Positions 37,790 through 48,100 of a stretch of 64,000 nucleotides of DNA are shown here, piece by piece. Under the pieces are notes generated by a model that worked only from the letters and a program-made list of their open reading frames with translations, searched no databases and had not been told where the DNA came from. Location of the stretch: positions 1 to 64,000 of the forward strand of contig NZ_JBDKWZ010000025.1 of assembly GCF_039710355.1 (NCBI RefSeq), given 5' to 3'. The translations under genes were made by a program, and so were the position numbers. Numbering within the stretch: position 1 is the first letter of the stretch; every line of letters begins with the position of its first letter. The DNA comes from Rapidithrix thailandica. GTDB lineage: Bacteria > Bacteroidota > Bacteroidia > Cytophagales > Flammeovirgaceae.

Positions 37790-40700
37790 ATGAACAAAAA
37801 TTCAGACACTTCTATTCAACAATATACGCTCTCTCCGGTACAGCAGCGAATCTGGAGCATTTTGCCACAAATCAGCAACCCTGTTATCGCAATAAAAACT
37901 TCCGTAAAAGGAAGGTTAAACATTCCGTGCATCCAGCAAGCAATAGAACAACTGGGAGAAAAATACAATGTTCTACGGTTCAACTTTGTTAAAACCGGTG
38001 CCTTCGAATTTCCTTTACAAGCAGCAAATACACAAATCCCTTACTCTCTTGAAGTATTGGACCTAAGCGAAAACGCTGTCAACTTACCACAAGAAGATAT
38101 TCACAAAAAGACAAATACTTGGCTGGAATCCCCGGTGACAAAAGCGGAGAATACTTTGGAGCTTTTATGGATCAAAACGGCCGAAGAGGAATCTCAACTG
38201 TGGATCAAATCCCATCCTTTGATAATGGACCTTAAAAGTATGCACCTTTTCTTGTCGGACTTTTCAAAAGTATGCGAAGGTACATTCTCCTCCACATCCG
38301 AAACTACCCTCCCTTATGAAAACTACGCTCAATGGCAGAATGAACTTTTAAGTGAGCCGGAAACCGAGGGCCTTCATTTTTTTAAAGAAATGGAACAGCA
38401 GGATTTCTCCAAACATATCCTTCCGTTTGAAAAAAACACCGAGAAAAAAGCCTGCAACCTGAACAAACACCGTGTGGAATTTCCCCTTGAGGTAAACAAG
38501 GCTCTACAAAAACAGGCGGAACAACTCGATGTAGAAATCTATCAACTATTGGCCGGCCTCTTTGCTCAATTTCTCTCTGCGTATGACAAACAGGAAAATA
38601 TGCTTTTGGGCATCAGCCACTATGAACGGGTTTATGAAGAATTGGAATACGCTTTGGGAGCCATGACCAAGACGCTTCCTCTGAGATTAAGCCCCGGAAT
38701 AGAAAACACCCTGTTTTTCGAGAAGCTGAAAGAAGAAGACGAAGCAATCACCGATTGGGAAGATTTTTTCAGTTTCGAAAATGCCGGACAAACCCGGGAC
38801 ACTCCTTTTGCCTATGGCATCAGCATGCTCCCGGCAACCTTTTTTCACCCAATAGGCAATACAATCACATTCCAAGTCAGTGATTTGACAGATATCAGCG
38901 AACCCTTCGGACTACGGCTGTTGGCATTGGAGAAAGAGGAGGGTTTACAGACCGACCTCTATTATCAGCAAGGCCGTTTTACACCTGCCATCATCCACTG
39001 GCTTGGCAAACAATGGCAGCATTTTTTGAGGAGAAAACTTTCACTCATAAGCAATGAACCTCAATTCATCCCCACAGAAAATGCTTCGGATAAGTCGATT
39101 GAAAAGAAGACCGTACTCGAACTCCTGGAAAAACAAGTCGAGCGCAAAGCGCAACAAGAAGCAATCCGTTATCAAGGACAAAGCCTTAGCTATCGGGATC
39201 TTGACGAAAAAAGCAATGCAGTAGCCCGGCTGTTACAAAACACCTATGGAGTCAAAGCCGGTAAGCGTGTAGCGCTTTTACTGAATAGAAGTGAATGGCT
39301 ACCAGTCGCCATTTGGGGCGTATTAAAAGCCGGAGGAGCTTATGTACCGATTGATACGGCTTACCCAGTGAAGCGAATCAAACAAACCTTGGAATCTGCC
39401 CAATGTTCAGCCATTCTCACCACACCCGGTCTCCTTGAAGACATGGGCATTGCTCCTGATGAACCCGTTGTAGTGTTGAACCATGACTTGCTTGCTAATA
39501 TTTCACCACACCCTGTTCATACAGCGCTCTCCGAAGAAGACCTGGCGTATCTTATTTTCACTTCCGGCTCTACGGGAAAACCCAAAGGGGTGATGATCAG
39601 CCATGGCAGTTTATCCAATTATGTGCAGTGGGCAGGCCACTACTACTTCGATGAAGGGGAAAGGGCCACTTGGGGAATGTTCACCTCCCTTGCTTTTGAC
39701 CTTACCGTCACCTCCCTGTTTGTATCCTTATGTTATGGCCAGCGGCTCTTCATCGCCGACCAGGAAAAGAGTATAGCCCGGATATTACAAGAGTTTTTAA
39801 GCCCTGAAATTGACAATGAAGTTGATACTCTCAAACTTACTCCTTCTCATATCACTATGCTGAAAAACCTGGGCCACACTTCCACATCACTAAAGAAGAT
39901 AATCCTGGGAGGCGAAGCATTGGAAAAAGAACATATAAGCGCCCTGTACTCCTGGAACCCGGATGTAGAAATTTACAATGAATACGGCCCTACGGAAGCC
40001 ACAGTAGGTTGTATCGTAAAACGGGTTTCCATCGAGGACGAACGTATCTTGATTGGCCGGGGCATTGCACAAACTTACCTTTGTATCGTAGACGATACCC
40101 TGCAACCGGTAGAGGAAGGGATGGCAGGCGAATTGTATATCAGTGGCAAATGTTTGGCAAAGGGCTATCTTGGAATGGAAAACCTGACGGCCAAGGTTTT
40201 CACTCAATTCGATTGGGACCCTACCCATACCGTATGGTATAAAAGCGGGGATCTGGTACGCCAAACCCTTGAAGGGGAATTTGAGTACCTCGGAAGGGTG
40301 GATAAACAAATTAAAATCAGAGGATTCCGGATTGAACCTGCGGAAATACAAGCGGTATTACAGCAGCTGAAAGGCGTTCGGCAATCCTATATCAGTGTCA
40401 TGGAGCTAGAGGGACAAAAAATACTGATCGCTTTCTTGATGACAGAAGGAGAACTGGTAGAAGAAACTCTCTTCGCTGAGTTGCACAACAGGTTGCCCGA
40501 TTATATGATCCCCGGCATGTTAGTAAAAGTAGACGCATTTCCACTGACTACAAATGGCAAAACCGATGAAAAAGCACTTCTTACATTCGCCAGGCAGCAG
40601 AAAACAAGTCGTGAAAGAGCGTATGTAGCCCCTAGAAATCCTTTGGAAACGCAATTGCAGGAAATCTGGCAAGAAGTATTGCAACAAAAGCCTGTCAGCA

Positions 40701-42271
40701 TTACCGATGATTTCTTTGCGTGTGGAGGCAATAGCCTGAGCTTTTCACAACTCTTGCTCAACATCAGCCAACGGATAGGGATCAGGCTTTCCTTTACGGA
40801 GCTTTTCGAATTCACGGTTCTGGAAAAGCAGGCGGAATATTTGGCCGGTAAGGAAACAGGGCACAGCGAAACCAGTATTCCTCTAGCGCCCAAGCAAAAG
40901 AATTATCCTTTGTCTCCGGCACAAGAGGGGATTTGGAAAGCTTCTCAATCCGAAGCCAGCAATATTGCTTACAATATGCCTATTCTCTTTAAGATTAAAG
41001 GGCACGTTGATCTCCCAGCACTTGAACGGTCCATAAGCCTTCTGATCGATACTTATGAAAGCCTCCGGACAATCTTTGTACAAACCGAAGCCTCGGTGGT
41101 AAGGCAGCAAATCCTGGGCTCTCCACAAATCAACGAGGTTTTTCAATGTATTTCCGTTGATCCTGAAAGCAATGAAGAAACTTTAGACAATCTGTTTAAA
41201 CACCATATCCGGCAGCCTTTCAACCTCGTCCAAGGACCTCTTATCCGTTTTCACTGGTTCAAACTTCACCATACCTCTTCTTATCTCCTTTTCAACATGC
41301 ACCATATCATCGGTGACAATTGGACGATGAAATTGTTTTTTCATCAATTGTTCAAAACCTATCTCAACCTGACTGCCGGCCAAGAAGCTGAGCTACTCAA
41401 ACCTGCGCTTCAATACAAAGATTATACGGTTTGGCTGCAAAACAAGCTGAACAGTCCGGAAGGTGTAGAATTGGAAAAATACTGGCTGCAATTGTTTAGC
41501 GAAGAGCTCGAACCGCTCAATATGCCTACAGATACACCCCGCCCGGATAAGAAAACCTACGAGGGAAACACCCTTCATGCAACCCTTGATGCAGAGGAAA
41601 CGAACATCCTCCGTCAATTTACCCAACAACACGAAGGCACCTTGTTTATGAGTTTGATGGTAGTGCTTAATGCATTATTTCATAAGTATACCGGGCAGGA
41701 GGACATTGTAATCGGAGCCCCGGTTGCCGGACGGGAGCATAGCGGTTTACAAGAGCAAATCGGTTTGTTTGTAAATACCCTGGCACTTAGAAACGCTTTT
41801 TCAACGGATGATACAATAAACGAGCTTTATAAAACTATCCGGCAAAATACGCTGGAGGCTTATACTCACCAATGGTACCCATTTGATACGTTGTTAAAAA
41901 AACTGGATTATCCCGCACAACCGGGGAGATCGCCTCTCTTCGATGTGATGATCGTACTCCAAAATATACCCTACAATCCAATGGATGAAATTCCGGAATC
42001 GCTCTCGGTTCAGGAGCTTACCTTTGATTGGGGAAGCAGTAAATACGACTTCTGTTTCTTTTTTATTGAAGAGGAAGATCATATCCACATCCATCTGGAA
42101 TACGACAAGGTCCTGTACAGTACCTCCGCTGTTCACCATCTCCTGAGAAATATAAAGCACATCATCAGCCAGCTACCGGAAGTCACATGCCTTCCGGATA
42201 TAACCCTTCAAACTTTAGCTTCAGAAGCTAAAGAAGAAGATGCGTTTCTTTCGCAAATGATGAAAATATAA
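37790..42271 (+). CDS. NRPS-5: C*-A-T-C (module 8, Asn-specific; C of module 9)
   Basis: A 1493-residue synthetase. The first ~450 residues are clearly C-superfamily in layout, but the active motif reads SHPLIMDLKS (141-150): the first His is Ser, the catalytic-position His142 and Asp147 remain, and the final Gly is Leu. Then A8 (FTSGSTGKPKG at 590), T8 (GGNS, Ser982) and C (HHIIGDN at 1171, Asn for Gly). A8 specificity residues are D-L-T-K-I-G-E-V-G, one step from the classical Asn code. NRPS-4 already ends with a good D-C-L type C domain, so C* looks redundant for condensation. It may act as an interface-type domain that recruits the hydroxylase encoded next door. The asparagine synthetase gene follows. 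Confidence 0.92.
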   Translation: MNKNSDTSIQQYTLSPVQQRIWSILPQISNPVIAIKTSVKGRLNIPCIQQAIEQLGEKYNVLRFNFVKTGAFEFPLQAANTQIPYSLEVLDLSENAVNLPQEDIHKKTNTWLESPVTKAENTLELLWIKTAEEESQLWIKSHPLIMDLKSMHLFLSDFSKVCEGTFSSTSETTLPYENYAQWQNELLSEPETEGLHFFKEMEQQDFSKHILPFEKNTEKKACNLNKHRVEFPLEVNKALQKQAEQLDVEIYQLLAGLFAQFLSAYDKQENMLLGISHYERVYEELEYALGAMTKTLPLRLSPGIENTLFFEKLKEEDEAITDWEDFFSFENAGQTRDTPFAYGISMLPATFFHPIGNTITFQVSDLTDISEPFGLRLLALEKEEGLQTDLYYQQGRFTPAIIHWLGKQWQHFLRRKLSLISNEPQFIPTENASDKSIEKKTVLELLEKQVERKAQQEAIRYQGQSLSYRDLDEKSNAVARLLQNTYGVKAGKRVALLLNRSEWLPVAIWGVLKAGGAYVPIDTAYPVKRIKQTLESAQCSAILTTPGLLEDMGIAPDEPVVVLNHDLLANISPHPVHTALSEEDLAYLIFTSGSTGKPKGVMISHGSLSNYVQWAGHYYFDEGERATWGMFTSLAFDLTVTSLFVSLCYGQRLFIADQEKSIARILQEFLSPEIDNEVDTLKLTPSHITMLKNLGHTSTSLKKIILGGEALEKEHISALYSWNPDVEIYNEYGPTEATVGCIVKRVSIEDERILIGRGIAQTYLCIVDDTLQPVEEGMAGELYISGKCLAKGYLGMENLTAKVFTQFDWDPTHTVWYKSGDLVRQTLEGEFEYLGRVDKQIKIRGFRIEPAEIQAVLQQLKGVRQSYISVMELEGQKILIAFLMTEGELVEETLFAELHNRLPDYMIPGMLVKVDAFPLTTNGKTDEKALLTFARQQKTSRERAYVAPRNPLETQLQEIWQEVLQQKPVSITDDFFACGGNSLSFSQLLLNISQRIGIRLSFTELFEFTVLEKQAEYLAGKETGHSETSIPLAPKQKNYPLSPAQEGIWKASQSEASNIAYNMPILFKIKGHVDLPALERSISLLIDTYESLRTIFVQTEASVVRQQILGSPQINEVFQCISVDPESNEETLDNLFKHHIRQPFNLVQGPLIRFHWFKLHHTSSYLLFNMHHIIGDNWTMKLFFHQLFKTYLNLTAGQEAELLKPALQYKDYTVWLQNKLNSPEGVELEKYWLQLFSEELEPLNMPTDTPRPDKKTYEGNTLHATLDAEETNILRQFTQQHEGTLFMSLMVVLNALFHKYTGQEDIVIGAPVAGREHSGLQEQIGLFVNTLALRNAFSTDDTINELYKTIRQNTLEAYTHQWYPFDTLLKKLDYPAQPGRSPLFDVMIVLQNIPYNPMDEIPESLSVQELTFDWGSSKYDFCFFFIEEEDHIHIHLEYDKVLYSTSAVHHLLRNIKHIISQLPEVTCLPDITLQTLASEAKEEDAFLSQMMKI

Positions 42272-42369
42272 CCTTTCACCTGTCATTGGCCGCAAACTCT
42301 CTAACGGTTTACACGGCCTAAAGGAGTTAAAATTGATAACCAAATTGATTTACATAGTTCAAGAAAATC

Positions 42370-44286
42370 ATGTGTGGAATAGCAGGAATATTTAATATCA
42401 GAAAAGACCAACCTGTGCCCCGGGTGGTACTGGAAAACATGGTAGAAGTTCTTCATCACCGTGGGCCTGACGATACCTCTATTTATACAGATCAACACAT
42501 AGGTATGGGGTTTAAGCGACTCAGCATCGTGGATATTTCCGGAGGAAGGCAACCTTTCTTCAGCCCTGACAAGGGTATTGTATCGGTTTGCAACGGAGAA
42601 ATTTTCAATCATAAAGAACTACGGTCCGAACTTAGGTCCAAAGGGTATACCTTCACGTCACACTGCGATGTGGAAGTGCTCATTCCTCTGTATCAGGAAT
42701 ACGGCATTGAGCGTATGTTTGATAAAATAGTGGGGCAATTCAGTTTCGCGATCTTTGATAAAAACCAAGAAGCCCTCTACCTGGCCCGGGACCATTTTGG
42801 CGTATGCCCTCTTTTCTACACCGAACAACAAGGGCACCTTTTATTTGGCTCGGAGATCAAAGCCCTCTTACAGGTTCCCTTTGTCCCTCGCAAAGTCAAC
42901 CTCACCGGACTGGACCAAGTATTCTCCTTTCCGGGAACGGTCAGCCCACATACGCTTTTCCAGGGCATTCACAGCCTCAAACCGGGGCATTATGTCAAAC
43001 ACCGCAACAATGCTACTTCTATCCACTGCTACTGGGATGCTGACTACCCCTTACAGGGCGACTACGACTACGGAAAAAACGAGCGCTATTATGCAGAAAA
43101 ACTGGAAGAAAAGCTCCTCGAATCGGTTAACTACCGTCTGAATGCCGATGTCCCGGTAGGCTTTTACCTCAGTGGAGGGCTGGATTCTTCTTTGATCGGA
43201 AGCCTTATGCGCACCCTCCGGCCTCAAGCAGCATTCAAATCCTTTTCAGTGACATTTCCCCACCGGGAAAACAGCCAAATAGATGAAAGTATCCACCAAC
43301 AACGTATGGCGACTTACCTGCATAGCAATCATCATGAAATTGCCTTTGATTGGAAGAACATTTCCAATCGCCTACGCGACATCGTTTATTACGGAGAAAC
43401 GGCAGTCAAGGAAAGTTATAATACCTGTTCCCTGGCCTTATCTGCACATGTACGTAGTCAGGGGATCAAAGTCGTCTTGTCCGGGGAGGGGGCCGATGAA
43501 TTGTGTGGCGGCTATATCGGTTACCGCCTCGATGCTTTGGGCAACCGTAATCTGAATGATCAGATGGACGAGCTCGATCTGATGCTGGAAGCGCAAATGC
43601 GCCAACAACTGTGGGGAGATCCTTCTTTCTTTTATGAAAAACATCAGGTAGATTTCCGGTCTGTCAAGCAAAATCTCTATTCCAATGCCGTCAATGATAT
43701 TTTCTACGAGTTTGATTGTTTGCATAAATCACCTGTTGACCTGCAAAGGCTTATGGGCAGACATCCCTTTCACAAACGCTCCTACCTGGACTTGAAGCTA
43801 CGTTTGGCAGACCATCTTATTTCCGATCACTGTGACCGGGTTTGTTTTGCCAACTCTGTGGAGGGTCGGTATCCCTTTCTGGATGTAGGACTCTTTGAAT
43901 TTCTTAAAACAGTGCCGCCCGAAATCCAATTAAAAAAACTGGTGGAGAAATACCTGCTCAAACAGGTCGCCGGCAAATACGTGCCGGAGGAAATCGTCAA
44001 CCGTCAGAAGTTCGGGTTTGTGGCCCCGGGGAGTTGTCAACTATTGCAAAACAAGGATGAGTTGACACTGGATATGCTCAGCTATGAGCGAATTAAGCGA
44101 CAGGGATTTTTTAATCCGGATGTCATCGAAAAGCTGAAGGAGATATACAGCCAACCCGGATTCAAGATCAATGCTCCCTACGACAGCGACCTTTTGATAG
44201 TGGTCATCACTTTTAACCTGTTGCTGGATGTCTTTGAAATGGAAAACTTCACTTCAGCACCCATCACTAAATCTACTTTGGCATGA
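42370..44286 (+). CDS. asnB: Asparagine synthetase (glutamine-hydrolysing)
   Basis: A 638-residue AsnB-type enzyme. It starts MCGIAGIF, so Cys2 becomes the N-terminal nucleophile of the glutaminase domain; LHHRGPDD and SVCNGEIFNH are further domain signatures. The synthetase half has the ATP-binding SGGLDSS (from Ser268) and LSGEGADELCGGY. It converts Asp, Gln and ATP to Asn. Located straight after an NRPS whose A domain reads as Asn-specific, it probably supplies precursor. Modification of the peptide itself by an AsnB-like amidotransferase is an alternative. Its stop overlaps the racemase start by four bases. Confidence 0.9.
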   Translation: MCGIAGIFNIRKDQPVPRVVLENMVEVLHHRGPDDTSIYTDQHIGMGFKRLSIVDISGGRQPFFSPDKGIVSVCNGEIFNHKELRSELRSKGYTFTSHCDVEVLIPLYQEYGIERMFDKIVGQFSFAIFDKNQEALYLARDHFGVCPLFYTEQQGHLLFGSEIKALLQVPFVPRKVNLTGLDQVFSFPGTVSPHTLFQGIHSLKPGHYVKHRNNATSIHCYWDADYPLQGDYDYGKNERYYAEKLEEKLLESVNYRLNADVPVGFYLSGGLDSSLIGSLMRTLRPQAAFKSFSVTFPHRENSQIDESIHQQRMATYLHSNHHEIAFDWKNISNRLRDIVYYGETAVKESYNTCSLALSAHVRSQGIKVVLSGEGADELCGGYIGYRLDALGNRNLNDQMDELDLMLEAQMRQQLWGDPSFFYEKHQVDFRSVKQNLYSNAVNDIFYEFDCLHKSPVDLQRLMGRHPFHKRSYLDLKLRLADHLISDHCDRVCFANSVEGRYPFLDVGLFEFLKTVPPEIQLKKLVEKYLLKQVAGKYVPEEIVNRQKFGFVAPGSCQLLQNKDELTLDMLSYERIKRQGFFNPDVIEKLKEIYSQPGFKINAPYDSDLLIVVITFNLLLDVFEMENFTSAPITKSTLA

Positions 44287-45008
44287 AAAAAAAGAAAATA
44301 GGAATCATTGGCGGGATGGGTTCCCGGGCCGGAATGCTGCTTTTTCAATACATCATCGACAAGTCTCCCGTTCTGTGCGATCAAGATTTTCTGGAGGTGT
44401 TACTGCATAGCAATACCTGTATCCCGGACCGGACTCGCGCGATCTTGTATCAAGAAGCCTCTCCGGTACCCGAACTTCAGCGCTCCGTAAAACTCCTCAG
44501 TGAGCAATCGGTAGATTACCTGATTTCGGCTTGTGTGACTTCGTACCATTTTTATTCGGAAATGCAAAAAGTGACACAAACTCAAATCCTGAACATCGTC
44601 CAAATGACGGTCAACCATATTCTCAACCTGTATGGGCCCCACTGTACCGCAGGAATCCTGGCGACTTCCGGCACCATTGCCACCGGCCTTTTTCAGCAAG
44701 CCTTGTCAAAAGCCAATATAAACTATCTCACCCTCCCTCCTGACATGCAGGAAAATGATTTTATGAAATCGGTTTATATGAACCATGGTCTTAAATCCGC
44801 CACGATTTCCCATAAAGCCAGGGAACATTTCAAAGCCTGCCTGGACTATATGCAAGAAAGAGGTACCGAGATTATTATCGGAGGTTGTACGGATGTAAGC
44901 GCCATCGTGCCCGAGTACCGGGAAACGTACCCGGTCATAGATGTACTGGATACCGCAGCTACTGAAATTGTGCGGCTTGGTTACCGGTCCGAAGTGATGA
45001 CATTATAA
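44283..45008 (+). CDS. Aspartate/glutamate racemase-family protein
   Basis: A 241-residue protein of the two-cysteine racemase family: IGIIGGMGSRAG at the N-terminus, Cys84 in SACVTSYHF, and Cys202 in GGCTDVSAIV. The usual motifs are xCNT and GCTE; here Val replaces Asn after the first Cys and Asp replaces Glu after the second. Both cysteines, the acid/base pair, are kept. Such enzymes interconvert D- and L-Asp or related acids without cofactor. It is translationally coupled to asparagine synthetase, so a D-Asp or D-Asn building block is a natural guess. The altered first motif may mean another substrate. Confidence 0.83.
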   Translation: MKKKKIGIIGGMGSRAGMLLFQYIIDKSPVLCDQDFLEVLLHSNTCIPDRTRAILYQEASPVPELQRSVKLLSEQSVDYLISACVTSYHFYSEMQKVTQTQILNIVQMTVNHILNLYGPHCTAGILATSGTIATGLFQQALSKANINYLTLPPDMQENDFMKSVYMNHGLKSATISHKAREHFKACLDYMQERGTEIIIGGCTDVSAIVPEYRETYPVIDVLDTAATEIVRLGYRSEVMTL

Positions 45009-45116
45009 TTTTTTTAACGATCCCGATTTACCCTATAATCAATATTCATCAACAAGCTTATACAAGAATTCACCATTTCTAAAACTCTTATGGCTTGTGG
45101 TACAACCTGAAACAAC

Positions 45117-48100
45117 ATGAAAAAATTAATTTACCGGCAGTTTGAACAAATTGTAAAGAAATACCCCGATGCTATCGCCCTCAACGATGCAGGAAAAAAC
45201 TACACCTATCGCGAGTTAAATGAAAAAGCCAATCAAATTGCGGATTATCTGAGTACCTTGGAGATAAAAGACCAAACGATCATGGTTGCCATCCCCTCCG
45301 GCATTCAAATGGTCTCCTCCCTTTTAGGTATATTCAAGGCAGGAGCCGTCTACTTGCCGGTGGACTTGTCTTTTGCCAAAAAACAATTGGCTTTTATCCT
45401 CGAAGAAACGCCCGGTGCCCCCCTACTGATTTCCGAATCGCAAACCGCTCAATGGCAGTCGCTAGCGGAGCACCTTCCCTTACAACAAAGAGCAGTACAT
45501 CTGATCAGTGAAAGTAATGGTCTCAGATCCTTCCAAAATACCGGTTGGACGTCTTGGAAGGACTTGAAGGACCTTAACCCGGAAACCGGGCAAAGGCCGG
45601 ACGCAAACAGTTACATTTTTTATACCTCTGGTTCTACCGGAAACCCCAAAGCGATTCTGGGGGTCCATCAAAGCCTTTCTCAATTCATCGAATGGGAAGC
45701 TAAAGAGTTTCAGGTCGCTCCGGGAATGCGGATCAGTCAATTAACGCAATTCACATTCGATGCCTCATTGCGCGATATTTTCTTACCCTTGGCGACTGGG
45801 GCAACCCTGTGCATCCCTCCCCAAGCAGTTCGTTTCAATGCCCATGAATTAGTACAGTGGATCTCCCGGCAAAAGGTTCACCTTATTCATACCGTACCTT
45901 CACTTTTCCGGCAATTGACCAAAAGTGTAGATCAACTTTCCTTACAAAAGCCCCTTCCGGACCTTAAACATATTTTACTCTCCGGGGAGCCGCTGTATGC
46001 CAAACATCTTCATCACTGGAAAAATACCGGTGCAGAGCATGTGGAAATCGTGAACTTATACGGCACTACGGAAACTACCATGATCAAGACCTTTCACCGT
46101 ATCCGTGAAGTACCGGAACCCTCCGGACAAATCCTGCATGTAGGCCAGCCTATTGATCAAGCGTTTATCTTGATATTGAATCAAGGCAGGTTGTGCCGAA
46201 TTGGAGAAATCGGTGAGGTCTATATCAAAACCCCTTACATGACCCGTGGTTATTTGCACAAACCGGAATTGACCGAGAGCGTCTTTGTACAAAACCCACT
46301 CATTCAGGACCGGGAAGACATCATTTATAAAACAGGCGATCTGGGCCGCTATTTACCCGACCGCTCACTGGAGATCCTCGGCCGGAAAGACCGTCAAGTG
46401 AAAATCAATGGCGTACGGATAGAACTGAATGAGATTGACCAAGCGGTGATGGAAATCAGTGGTGTGGAAGAAACCATCGTCAAAACCCTCAAAGATGTCG
46501 AAGGCAACCCACAGATCATTTGTTATTACAAAGGCAAAAAGGAGATCTCTGAAATCAGGGAAATATTACAAGAAAAGCTAAACAGCCATACCCTGCCTTC
46601 TTATTTTGTTTTCATGAAAACATTTCCGCTCAATGCCAATGGAAAAATTGACAAACGTTCGCTCCCGACTCCCGAAGAAGCGCTGTTAGGAAAAGATTTC
46701 GACCCTCCCAAGGCAGGTATTGAAACGCAAATTGCCAACACCTGGAAGCGTGAATTACATTTAAAAAAAGTAGGGCGAAACCACTCCTTCTATCAGTTGG
46801 GAGGGAATTCGCTTAAAGCCATGAAAATAGCCGGGGACCTCCAACTGGAGCTGGGCATAGAGTTGAAACTTACCGATATTTTGGTTTATCCGACAATCGC
46901 CCGCTTGGCTGATTTCTTGGAACGGACAAAGCCCTCCAAAAGACCTACTGCGATTTCCCGGGCTCCCCAAATGTCCGGTTACCCGGTGAGTCATACACAA
47001 AAACGACTCTGGGTACTCAGTAAACTGGAAGAAGCTTCCGTGGCTTATCATATTCCGATCGAGTATGAATTAACGGGTAAGGTAAATGCCTCTGTGCTAC
47101 GGCAAGCCCTTCAATGGATCGTCAAACGCCACGAAAGCCTTCGCACAGTATTCCGGGAAGAGGGCGACAGCATCCGGCAAATCATTCTCTCTGATACGGA
47201 AGCGGCATTTACATTCCTCCAAAAAGACCTTAGTCAGTTAGCCGATCAAGAAGTCAAAAATCAAGTAAACAGCTTCAGAGATAAACCCTTTGCCATGGAA
47301 AAAGAGCCTCTTTTCCGGGTAGGCCTCTTTTATCAGGGAAATAACACAACCACTCTTCTGATGGTCATGCACCATATTATTTCCGATGGCTGGTCGGTAC
47401 GGCTGATGTTACAGGAAACCTTGCAAGTGTATGAAGCATTGACCAAAGGTTTGGTTCCCGAACTTCCTGAGTTGCCCCTTCAATATAAAGACTATGCCGT
47501 ATGGCAACAAGCCCGGATAAATGACCCGGATACCCGCAGAAGCGGGGAGTTTTGGCACCAGCAATTTGATGGTGAATTGCCCGTGCTTGAACTAGCCACC
47601 GACTACCCTCGCCCTGCCCTCAAAACCTTTAAAGGAGCCCTGACGGAACAGTTGATTCCGCCGGAAAACGTTGCGCTCTTCAAAAAGCTGTGTCAGCAAA
47701 ATCACAGTACATTGTTTCAGGGAATCTATGCCCTCCTACACACCTTGCTCTCCCGGTATACCGGGCAAAAGGATTTGGTTATCGGAACCCCTGTAGCCAA
47801 CCGGACTGAAGCTGAGTTACAAAACATCGTTGGTTTTTTTGCCAACACCGTTCCACTCCGTATGCAATTCGACTTACAGGGAGGTTTTACAAAGTTGTTA
47901 ACAGAGAGCCAAAAAACCACACAGGCAGCTTTTGAGCATTCTACCTATCCTTTTGACCAACTGATCGAGGAACTAGGGCTTCAAAGAGAGCTTAGCAGAT
48001 CACCCTTATTTGATGTAATGCTGGTACTTCATAAGGAAAGCCAAGAGCAAGCACATGAGGATGCCATATGGGTTGAAGCCCGAGAAACAGCCCAGTATAG

